A stretch of DNA of 64,000 nt. Source: an uncultured Bacteroidales bacterium (GTDB taxonomy: Bacteria > Bacteroidota > Bacteroidia > Bacteroidales > Bacteroidaceae). Location: positions 8,381 through 72,380 of the forward strand of contig CADAZW010000003.1 of assembly GCA_902792555.1 (NCBI GenBank). The letters run 5' to 3'. Each line of letters opens with the position of its first letter. The first letter of the stretch is position 1. Positions 56,282 through 64,000 of this stretch are shown piece by piece. The notes beneath the pieces were generated by a model, which saw only the letters and a list, made by a program, of their open reading frames with translations, did no database searches and was not told the origin of the DNA. Position numbers and translations under genes: made by a program.

Positions 56282-56609
56282 GGATTAGGAAACAGCGCTA
56301 TGCGAAAGCATACGGATATATATACAAAGCATACGGATATTTATACGAAGCTATGAGCTGACCGGCTAACGTGTTAACCGGTTGCCTGCCTCTCAACCTT
56401 TGCTTTCGTCCCCGATTGATTTCCCGTTAACTTTATTTCTTCTACTTCTGCCTGCTTTTGGACTTTTCGCACAACAAAAGCAGTTTTTTGCTATATAATT
56501 ATACGGTTATACATAAATATTTTCTAACTTTGTATGCCATTTTTGAGCGTTTGCGTAAACAGACCTTTGCGACACAACATAAACAAACGAAATATTATAT
56601 TGACTTAGA
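56282..56609. other. Intergenic gap with a short 21-bp repeat
   Basis: aagcatacggatatatatac and aagcatacggatatttatac (56306-56351) start 21 bp apart, with a third partial start 21 bp later. The remainder is A/T-rich and leads into a -7 box. No gene or terminator with a T run is seen. Confidence 0.55.
56525..56532 (+). promoter_or_regulatory. -7 box (TAACTTTG) for the papain-like peptidase gene
   Basis: TAACTTTG lies 77 bp upstream of the start at 56610. A -33 TTTG at the right spacing is not seen. Confidence 0.5.
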
Positions 56610-59600
56610 ATGAAAACATTTAAGCAACTGGCTCTCGCGGCCATCAGCGCACTGCTCCTGCTGGGCACAGCGCAGACATCCACCGCTCAGGACGTAGACC
56701 TGAGCAAGTATCCCGACTGGAGGCCCTATGACCCCGCTCTAGAGCGTCCGTTCAAGAAACTGAAGAGGCAGGCGGCTGCCAAGTCGGGGTCCGCCACCCA
56801 GCGCCCCGACCACCTGAACAATGCGCTGAGCATGTTCTTCCCGCCGGTGTTCAACCAGAGCGGCGGTTCCTGCGGTTCCGCCCAGGCCATCGGCTACATC
56901 TTCACCCACGACATGAACAACATGCGCAATACCGACGCATCGCTCGAAGAGAACCAATATCCCAGCCACTTCACCTGGCTCTTTACAAACACCGACGTAG
57001 CCAAAACCCCGATGGCTGTGGGCAACGGCATCCCCAACGTAACTACCTACGGCGGCCGCACCTACAGCAATGACTTCGGCTATCAGGTACCTGAATACTA
57101 TTACTTCGGCTGGATGCAGGGCTACGACAAGTGGTTTAACGCCATGCACAACCGTATGATTGACTTCTTCTATGGCACCAACTTCAGTAACTGGTACGGC
57201 GCCCGCGAGGACCTGAAGCAGTGGCTCTGGAATCACTACGGCGAGGAAGGCTACATTGAAGGCGGTTGCGCCGGATTTGGCGTTGCCAGCGGCGGTACTT
57301 GGGAAAATATCCCATCCACAGCCGTCAATGACGAGCTCGGAGTAAGCGGGAAGAAATATGTTTGGCGCTGGGGCAAAACCTACGACCACGGCCTCACCAT
57401 CTGCGGCTATGACGACCGCATTGAGTTTGACCTTGACCAAAACGGAATTGCCGGCGAAGAGGACAAGGACGAGAAAGGCGCATGGATAATCTGTAACTCG
57501 TGGGGTGCCAACTGGTGCAACCAAGGCTTCATCTACTGTCCCTATGCCCACAGCTACTCCATGATCAACGACGCAGGCAACCACACCCTGCCATGGGCCA
57601 TAGAGCTCTACCACTACCGCCACAACTACCGCCCCCTGCGCACCATCAAGATTCTGATGGACTACGACCACCGCTGGGAACTCTCCCTTATCGGCGGCAT
57701 GGCTCAGGACACCAGCAAGGCTAATCCCGAGCAGACCACCCCGTTTGTTCACTTCCAGCAGGTAACCAAGTTTGACCAAGACGGCGTGTCGCCCGAGTGC
57801 CCCATGCTGGGTCGCTGGACCGACGGCTACCACTATGAGCCTATGGAATTTGGCTATGACCTCACCGACCTCGGCGAGAGTTTCGACAAGTCGAAGCCCA
57901 TCAAATACTTCCTCACTATCAAAACCAAGAGCGGAGGTATCGGACAGGGCCATCTCTACAAGGCCTCCATCCTTAACTACGAATACGACAAGGACAACCC
58001 CGTGGAGATTCCCTTCAACATCGATACCATCGACATCCAGGGTGGCGGAGAGGCCATAACCGTTGCTGTAACAGTGCCTGGCGAAGCCATCAATCCCCCA
58101 CTCAATGCCACGCTCAACAAGAATACCCTCACTTGGAGCACGCCCGAAGCTACTACCCTGCCGCGCAACAAATACTATATATATCAAGGCGGCCAGCTTA
58201 TCGACAGCGTTGGCACTTCGCGCAACAGCTATACCGTCAAGGATCCCGATGCCGTGTATGCCGTAGCCGCAGTCTATAAGTACAAAGGCATGCAACTCAT
58301 CTCCGACCTGAGCAACAATGCCAGCACACCTAACATCTTTGACAATACCGACAACCAGGTGCTCACCCTTAGTCAGCAGGGGCTCTGCATACCCAACCTG
58401 TTCTCCAAGAAAATCTATCAGGCCACCTTTGAGTTTATGCTCAAGACCAACAAGCTCAACTCTCTGAGCAACAAGATGGGTAGCGAAGACGGTGACTTCT
58501 TTATCAATGCCTCCGCCAGCGGCCAGATAGCCGCCGGATGGAGCACCGCCAATAACAATGACTTTGCCGCTACCACCGCCTCTCAAATCAGGAATGGCCA
58601 GTGGAAACACATAGCCATCGTGGTGGACCGCAACACCATTACCATCTACATTGACGGTATGAAAAAGAAGAGTGTCACCTCCTCCACCTTTAGCGGCATA
58701 CCCGCCATGGGCGACTTCATGGTAGGCCTAACCGACGGCCTCATGGAGGGCACCATTGACGAACTACGCGTTTGGAAGTCCGCCCGCAGCCTATCCGAGA
58801 TATTCAGCGGCAAGGATGAAGCCATCGCCAACCCTGCAGCCATGAATGACCTGCTCGTCTATCTGCCCATGACCACCTTTGAGGAAAATGGTCAGCTTAA
58901 GGTACGCGACTATGCCGGCGGTATGCACGCCACACTCATAGGAGGCGTTGATCAGGAAGCATTCACCATCGACAATAGCATCCTGCAGGGAGGCAAGATT
59001 GCCATCGCTCCCACCATCACCGCCGCACAGGACTCTGCATTCGCAGGTTCGCCCGTGCAGTACTCTGCCGTTGCCCCTCTATCATGCACAAGCTGGAGGT
59101 GGAGCGCACCCGGAGCCCAAACAGAAACCTTTACCACCCAGTCGCCCTACATTATATATAACACCTCGGGCGACCACACCATCACCCTGACTATCACCAA
59201 CGCCGATGGCAGCACCTCCGAAGTGACCAAGGACATTTATGTCCGTCCCGCCACCAAGCCCGTTGCCGACTTCGACATTGCCGAAGATACCAAGGATGCC
59301 GGTGAACTCTTCAGTTTCATCAACCGCTCCACAGGTGCCAATGCCACCTACACTTGGGCTATTCGCGGGGCTCACGATGAGCTTGTCAACAGCACCAATG
59401 CCACCGCCGTCTATGACGCCCCTGGCACCTACACTGTAGTCCTGTCGGCCACCAACCCCTCCGGCACCTCCCTCAAGAGCAAAAAGGTAACCGTCAAGGC
59501 TGCCGCCCCCACCCCGGGATTCAGCGTCAACCCCAGCGCCATACTCCTTGGCGAGCAGACCTATCTCGTCGACAATAGCCGCGGCAATGCCGACAACTGG

Positions 59601-61181
59601 TTCTGGACCCTCGACAACGGCAAGCGCGTGTTAGGAGTTAACGGCCAGAACTCGTCCTACACTCCCAAGCATCCCGGTGTCTACGACGTATCCCTCACCA
59701 CCTCCAACGACGTGGGCAGCAAGTCGCTCACCCAGAAGCGCCGCCTCTACGTTAGCAATGCCGATGCCAAGAACGCACTCAGCTTTGCCGGCGATCAGGC
59801 CGTAACATTTATCTGCCCGCTCCAGACTAACTCCAAGACATGGAGCATCGAATGGTGGATGAATCCCCAGCAGTACACCGGCGCAGGCGGCTTTGCCACG
59901 GTCAACGACTTCCTCCATATGGGCGGTGAAGCCAACGGAGCCTACAAGATAGTAATCAACGGCTCCACTATGATAAGTCCCTCCAACTTCGTTATCCTCA
60001 ATCAGTGGCACCACTACGCCATCACCTATAGCCTTGGCACTGTTCGCTTCTATCGCGACGGTGAACTCTTCTCCGAGCCCGAAAACAAACTGACCTACAC
60101 CAGTGGCAAATGGAACGGAATGATGACCATCAGCGACCCCCTCAACCCTTATAAAGGTCTCATTGACGAAGTGCGCATCTGGAGCAAATCTCTCACTACC
60201 TCTGCCATCAAGGCCAATGCCAACGCCCCCATCGCCAACCCCGAGGAAACGTCAGGTCTGGTACTCTACTATGACTTCAACGATGGTCAGGGCAACGTAA
60301 CCGACCATTCCTTGCAGAAGCACGACGGCGTCCGCTCAGGATTCGGTCCCGATGGCGATGCTTGGCCACTGGCCACTGGAGTCTTCACCCTCGACCTTGA
60401 GCCAGCTGACCTCAAGAGCCTCGACGTGACAGACACCTATCTCAAGAACTATGAGCGTCCCTTCCTCTATGACGAGAGCACTATTGTCAACAACTATAAC
60501 ACCAACCGATTCTACGCTCTCCAGGGACCATGGCAGGTGATCGGTTCCACCACAGAAGGCAACACCACCACAGGTGTGCACGTTGACAAGAGCTACTACA
60601 GCGACTTCTGTCTCTCCACCACATACTTTGGCTTTGCGTCGGCCATCAACGACCATAGGGCATTCCAGACCGTCACCCTGCCCGCTGGCAAATACCACTT
60701 CGTGGCAACCCCCAGCACTGTTTCCGGCACCATGACCAACGTATACCTCGTGGCCACCCTCGGCGATGAACTAAGCACAAACTCTACTCTCGGCTCATCC
60801 CTGGCTCACGCCAGCATAGCCAATGCCAGCAGTATTGACTTCGTCCTGGGGCAAGACACCCAGGTGAGCCTCGGCATACTCTACAACCTCAGCTCCTATA
60901 GCCGCTGCAACTTCACCAAGTTCACACTCTACCGCCAAGAGCTCGACGTAGCTGAGGCCGACGGCGAGACAAGCATCTACGATGCCATCGCCGATGGCAA
61001 CGCTCAGACCATCACCTCGCGTGACGGAGGAGTCGTCATCGCCAGCAAGGACAAACAAGAGTTCCGCATCTACACCGTTGACGGTAAGTGCGTATTCAAT
61101 GAACTCGTGCAAGGCACTCACTTCATCCCCATGCCTGCTGGCATTTACGTAGCCGACGGCCAGAAGATTATAGTAAAGTAG
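56610..61181 (+). CDS. Secreted papain-like cysteine peptidase with LamG and PKD-like domains and sorting-type C-terminus
   Basis: This 1523-aa exported protein has a signal peptide (MKTFKQLALAAISALLLLGT, cut near QTSTAQ). The catalytic domain (about 65-340) fits C1 peptidases: oxyanion Gln83 and Cys88 in FNQSGGSCGSA, His260 in DHGLTICGYD, Asn296 in CNSWGANWCNQGF. The residue after CGS is Ala, not the usual Cys-Trp. A fibronectin-like region follows (about 485-570). Next come LamG-type domain 1 (about 575-735), three PKD-like beta domains (about 800-1050), LamG-type domain 2 (about 1055-1215) and a further lectin-like part. The C-terminal segment resembles a T9SS sorting domain (FRIYTVDGKCVFNELVQG, PAGIYVADGQKIIVK). 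It is likely a cell-surface or secreted protease targeting host or dietary protein. Confidence 0.85.
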   Translation: MKTFKQLALAAISALLLLGTAQTSTAQDVDLSKYPDWRPYDPALERPFKKLKRQAAAKSGSATQRPDHLNNALSMFFPPVFNQSGGSCGSAQAIGYIFTHDMNNMRNTDASLEENQYPSHFTWLFTNTDVAKTPMAVGNGIPNVTTYGGRTYSNDFGYQVPEYYYFGWMQGYDKWFNAMHNRMIDFFYGTNFSNWYGAREDLKQWLWNHYGEEGYIEGGCAGFGVASGGTWENIPSTAVNDELGVSGKKYVWRWGKTYDHGLTICGYDDRIEFDLDQNGIAGEEDKDEKGAWIICNSWGANWCNQGFIYCPYAHSYSMINDAGNHTLPWAIELYHYRHNYRPLRTIKILMDYDHRWELSLIGGMAQDTSKANPEQTTPFVHFQQVTKFDQDGVSPECPMLGRWTDGYHYEPMEFGYDLTDLGESFDKSKPIKYFLTIKTKSGGIGQGHLYKASILNYEYDKDNPVEIPFNIDTIDIQGGGEAITVAVTVPGEAINPPLNATLNKNTLTWSTPEATTLPRNKYYIYQGGQLIDSVGTSRNSYTVKDPDAVYAVAAVYKYKGMQLISDLSNNASTPNIFDNTDNQVLTLSQQGLCIPNLFSKKIYQATFEFMLKTNKLNSLSNKMGSEDGDFFINASASGQIAAGWSTANNNDFAATTASQIRNGQWKHIAIVVDRNTITIYIDGMKKKSVTSSTFSGIPAMGDFMVGLTDGLMEGTIDELRVWKSARSLSEIFSGKDEAIANPAAMNDLLVYLPMTTFEENGQLKVRDYAGGMHATLIGGVDQEAFTIDNSILQGGKIAIAPTITAAQDSAFAGSPVQYSAVAPLSCTSWRWSAPGAQTETFTTQSPYIIYNTSGDHTITLTITNADGSTSEVTKDIYVRPATKPVADFDIAEDTKDAGELFSFINRSTGANATYTWAIRGAHDELVNSTNATAVYDAPGTYTVVLSATNPSGTSLKSKKVTVKAAAPTPGFSVNPSAILLGEQTYLVDNSRGNADNWFWTLDNGKRVLGVNGQNSSYTPKHPGVYDVSLTTSNDVGSKSLTQKRRLYVSNADAKNALSFAGDQAVTFICPLQTNSKTWSIEWWMNPQQYTGAGGFATVNDFLHMGGEANGAYKIVINGSTMISPSNFVILNQWHHYAITYSLGTVRFYRDGELFSEPENKLTYTSGKWNGMMTISDPLNPYKGLIDEVRIWSKSLTTSAIKANANAPIANPEETSGLVLYYDFNDGQGNVTDHSLQKHDGVRSGFGPDGDAWPLATGVFTLDLEPADLKSLDVTDTYLKNYERPFLYDESTIVNNYNTNRFYALQGPWQVIGSTTEGNTTTGVHVDKSYYSDFCLSTTYFGFASAINDHRAFQTVTLPAGKYHFVATPSTVSGTMTNVYLVATLGDELSTNSTLGSSLAHASIANASSIDFVLGQDTQVSLGILYNLSSYSRCNFTKFTLYRQELDVAEADGETSIYDAIADGNAQTITSRDGGVVIASKDKQEFRIYTVDGKCVFNELVQGTHFIPMPAGIYVADGQKIIVK

Positions 61182-61279
61182 ACTTTTCTAACAATTAGCC
61201 AATATAAGCATTGGGCAATTAAATCTCCTTGCCGGCCGACGGCTAGGTAATCAAATTGCCAGAAAGTCTTCCTTGACAA

Positions 61280-61321
61280 CAATCCGCCTGTTTCATCGGA
61301 AAGCAGGCGGATTGTTTTTTC
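61280..61321 (+). terminator. Intrinsic terminator of the papain-like peptidase gene
   Basis: caatccgcctg (61280-61290) pairs perfectly with caggcggattg (61304-61314), followed by six T. It lies about 100 bp past the stop. Confidence 0.9.
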
Positions 61322-61439
61322 ATATGACAAAGAACACTTCATCGTGTTTTTGCAACCTGCGCATTGCAATCTCCGCTTTTCGGCAAGCAAAAAACACATT
61401 CGTCCATTATGACATTCGAACAAAAGAAAAAGATATTCC

Positions 61440-61447
61440 TAAATTTG
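61440..61447 (+). promoter_or_regulatory. -7 box (TAAATTTG) for the terminal secreted-protein gene
   Basis: TAAATTTG lies 56 bp upstream of ATG 61504 and matches TAnnTTTG. No -33 TTTG is seen. Confidence 0.45.
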
Positions 61448-61503
61448 AACACAACAATCTATAATCCAGACAATTATTAACAATATAGATATTCTTACAA
61501 AAG

Positions 61504-64000
61504 ATGAAAAAACACAAATTTTATCTCCATTTTGCGCTTACAGCAATATGCCTAACGGCTATTAGCATAACGGCGCTAGCTGATGACCCCGTACTCGTTG
61601 GAGCATCAGAAATCAAGGCTGGAATGGAACTCTATCTGGAGTGCGGTCCGACCGCCTACAACGGAAAATACATGGTGGCGCATCCCACCAATGCTAATGC
61701 AAACGCAGTTATGTGCGATGAGGCGCTGACTGACGTTGGCACCGCAGCCCAATGGGTGTTCGAAAGTGCCGGTGGCTATGATGCCATCTACACTGACAAG
61801 CCCCTCTACTACCTTAAAGACGTGACCACTGGCAAATACTATGGTGCTGCATCCTCAACCACCTCAATAAACCAAGGAGACAAGCGTATGGTGGAGGGCA
61901 CCACGCTAGCCTACACCTTCTGCCTGCTCACTGCCGACGAAATAAAGACCAAGGAAGGCCACAACGTCAATAACTATGGCAATACCAAGGCAGTATTCAT
62001 TCACCATAGCAACAGCGACGGCACATGGTTCCGCCTTAGCCGATTTGGCGGATATACCCAGGTTTACTATATCAGTTCCACCGTATATCCTACCAATGCC
62101 GACTGGTATGCATGGAATGCTTACGCAGCAGAGGAACCCAACAGCAGTAAGGCCGCGGAGGGCATCGCAGCCCTGCAGGCATACTATGATGAGGTTAACG
62201 GTTACTACGCCATCATGACAGACCCCACATACGATGACGTAGCATTTACCGCAGCACAGAAGACAGCGCTGGCAGACGCTTTGGCAGCTGCCAAGACAGC
62301 GCTCGACGATACTCCCTCTGGTGAAAATTCCTACTACACCGACCTCAAGGCCCAGCTTCAGGCAGTGTATGAGCAGGTGCCCTACGTGGCTGGCGGCAAG
62401 AAATATTGGGCCATAAGCGTTAATGACCTTACCAATGGCTCCAAGGTAATCTTTGAGAGAGGTGCGCGCAACACCACCAACTACAAAGACCCTCTCTACA
62501 TGGTGGCCAACACGGGAGCTACTGGCAACAACGCAGTGCTGACTAATGCCGACAGCAAGAATGCCACTGCAGTATGGCAACTGGAGGCTACCGGCAACTA
62601 CGACAAGATCTACACCGACAAGCCGACCTACTACCTCAAGGATGTTACCTCAGGCAAGTATTTCGGCACGACCGACCTCACTGGCACGGGCAGCAACAAA
62701 AAGGACATGGTTAGCACCACCGCCATGGCTTACCCCTTCAGCTTTCTGAGCATTGAAGATGTAAAAAACAAGCAGGGAATCACCATCAACGACTACGGCA
62801 ACCCCGATGCTGCGATAATACAATACTCCATTGACTCTGAAAACTGGCTGCGCCCTGTAAGCTTTGGTAGCTACACCTATGTTTACATGTACGACAGCTA
62901 CAACACCAACACGTCCTATACCACCAACACCATGTGGCCGGCATGGAATGTCTATACTGGCGAGCAAAACCTAAGTATACAAGACGAGCTCACCGACGTG
63001 ATGGCAGAATATGGCAGCAAGACATTCCCCAACACCGGCAGCGACCCCGGCTGCTTCGACGAGAGCAAGGTGCAGCCCTATACTGAAGCTGTGGCAGCTA
63101 TTAACGCACTTACCGCCACCAGCACCCGTCAGGAGATACGCACCGCCATCGACAATCTCAAGACTGCCTATGAAACCGTAAACAACCTTGAGGTACTGCC
63201 CGTTACCGACGACTACTATTATATCGAGAGTGCATGGAGCTCACTGGCAGGACAAAACTGCCGTGCTTGCGACCCCAACGATGGCACCAATGTCGTGAAC
63301 CGTAAAAACTACAATGAGCCCGACAAATATGCCATCTGGCAAATTAAGGAAACCACAACGGGACAGTACACCGTGCAGAACTTTGGCAGCGGCCTCTATG
63401 TAGGCAATCAGATAGATGCCAACAATGTGACATTGGTAAGCGACGTGCCCACAGCCACCTACCAGAAGTTTACCTACGATGCCGAAGGTCAATTCAAGTG
63501 GACAGACAGCGGCACATCTTTTACCTACTACATCAAGACCTACGGCGACAATGCCGTAGGCCGCTACTACAAGCGGGGCACCAGCGATTTCGATGCCTGG
63601 TATCTCAAGCGCGTGCCCGCCGAAGTAATAGCTGACATCTTAGGAGCCGACTACACCTATGCCGATGGTGTCATAACCACCGACAGCGAGGTTGACCTCA
63701 CGATCCTCAAGACCTTCATCGACAGCAAGGAGAAAGTGACAGCCGTTGACCTTACAGCAGCCACCCTACCCACCGGCACCACCGCCGAACAACTTAGCGC
63801 CCTGGTGAGCGGCACCAATGCCCTCGTCTATGTCAGCGACGGCAGTCTGCTCGGCACAAACGTTGTAAGCAACGGTTACTGTGAAAATCTGAGCCTCTTG
63901 GACAAAACCGACTTTGCCCCCATGGAAGGAAGCCTCGTGGCCGGCAGCGCCACCATCACACGCAAACTCTATGCGGGTCTCAACACCGTGTGCGTGCCGC
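61504..64000 (+). CDS. Large secreted protein with duplicated domains, truncated by the window end
   Basis: The frame is open from ATG 61504 to the last base (832 codons, no stop). A signal peptide (MKKHKFYLHFALTAICL...SITALA) is followed by two homologous domains. The first (about 20-195) has YTDKPLYYLKDVTTGKYYG and the second (about 300-480) has YTDKPTYYLKDVTSGKYFG; both continue to a NxYGN and a SFGSYTYVY-like strand. Helical spacers follow each (TAAQKTALADALAAAKTALD, about 240-265; SKVQPYTEAVAAINALTATS, about 520-540). A third, ricin/lectin-like segment is seen at 565-700 (NFGSGLYVGNQIDANNV). The end (LYAGLNTVCVP) matches a phrase common in Bacteroidales surface proteins. Function is unknown; glycan binding is plausible. 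Confidence 0.8.
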   Translation, partial: MKKHKFYLHFALTAICLTAISITALADDPVLVGASEIKAGMELYLECGPTAYNGKYMVAHPTNANANAVMCDEALTDVGTAAQWVFESAGGYDAIYTDKPLYYLKDVTTGKYYGAASSTTSINQGDKRMVEGTTLAYTFCLLTADEIKTKEGHNVNNYGNTKAVFIHHSNSDGTWFRLSRFGGYTQVYYISSTVYPTNADWYAWNAYAAEEPNSSKAAEGIAALQAYYDEVNGYYAIMTDPTYDDVAFTAAQKTALADALAAAKTALDDTPSGENSYYTDLKAQLQAVYEQVPYVAGGKKYWAISVNDLTNGSKVIFERGARNTTNYKDPLYMVANTGATGNNAVLTNADSKNATAVWQLEATGNYDKIYTDKPTYYLKDVTSGKYFGTTDLTGTGSNKKDMVSTTAMAYPFSFLSIEDVKNKQGITINDYGNPDAAIIQYSIDSENWLRPVSFGSYTYVYMYDSYNTNTSYTTNTMWPAWNVYTGEQNLSIQDELTDVMAEYGSKTFPNTGSDPGCFDESKVQPYTEAVAAINALTATSTRQEIRTAIDNLKTAYETVNNLEVLPVTDDYYYIESAWSSLAGQNCRACDPNDGTNVVNRKNYNEPDKYAIWQIKETTTGQYTVQNFGSGLYVGNQIDANNVTLVSDVPTATYQKFTYDAEGQFKWTDSGTSFTYYIKTYGDNAVGRYYKRGTSDFDAWYLKRVPAEVIADILGADYTYADGVITTDSEVDLTILKTFIDSKEKVTAVDLTAATLPTGTTAEQLSALVSGTNALVYVSDGSLLGTNVVSNGYCENLSLLDKTDFAPMEGSLVAGSATITRKLYAGLNTVCVP

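Overview
The window comes from a member of the Bacteroidales (phylum Bacteroidota), probably Prevotellaceae- or Muribaculaceae-like. The lineage call rests on several features: the TAnnTTTG promoter box (with TTTG about 19-20 bp upstream in the best cases), a fused SecDF, RNase HI with an N-terminal viroplasmin domain, a second EF-G, a BtuB plus BtuG-like cobalamin uptake operon, the two-subunit methylmalonyl-CoA mutase, a stand-alone S23-type four-helix-bundle protein, and large secreted proteins with sorting-tail-like ends. No rRNA, tRNA, phage, transposase or CRISPR array was seen.

Layout. 1-3232: start of a probable comEC, rpe and a secreted S9B dipeptidyl peptidase. 4163-8224: a 1353-aa secreted multidomain protein. 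9329-12953: EF-G2-like factor, then divergent hemW. 13580-18483: membrane pyrophosphatase, OmpA-family protein, malate dehydrogenase. 18572-20630: a 7TM-HD phosphodiesterase-like gene split by a frameshift. 20887-23779: gltX-waaA. 23892-31659: polysaccharide deacetylase, DUF2723 membrane protein, secDF. 31846-33849: a broken endonuclease/exonuclease/phosphatase gene behind a rhomboid protease. 34143-40458: argS, RNase HI, an MsbA-like ABC exporter and an LtaS-like sulfatase-fold protein. 41017-43401: LRR protein with a dockerin-like tail. 43690-48214: mutA, four-helix-bundle gene, mutB. 49057-51696: MG2-like secreted protein. 51751-56281: cobalamin riboswitch, btuB, btuG-like and btuF-like genes. 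56610-61181: papain-like secreted peptidase with LamG and PKD-like domains. 61504-end: a secreted protein running off the window.

Two B12 functions sit close together: a B12-dependent mutase (propionate/succinate metabolism) and a riboswitch-controlled B12 import operon about 4 kb away. 

The most unusual signal is the non-coding DNA. Most longer intergenic gaps hold a modular repeat system: short-period arrays (7, 8, 9, 14, 21-22 bp), a composite module present twice with about four differences over about 130 bp, and a hairpin element carrying GCGAAGC mini-hairpins. Related material has entered coding sequence in frame in hemW (102 bp between 13-bp direct repeats), the sulfatase-fold gene (81 bp) and the RNase HI linker (a 7-bp repeat). 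Several arrays start exactly at, or include, stop codons. I do not recognise this system as a described family.
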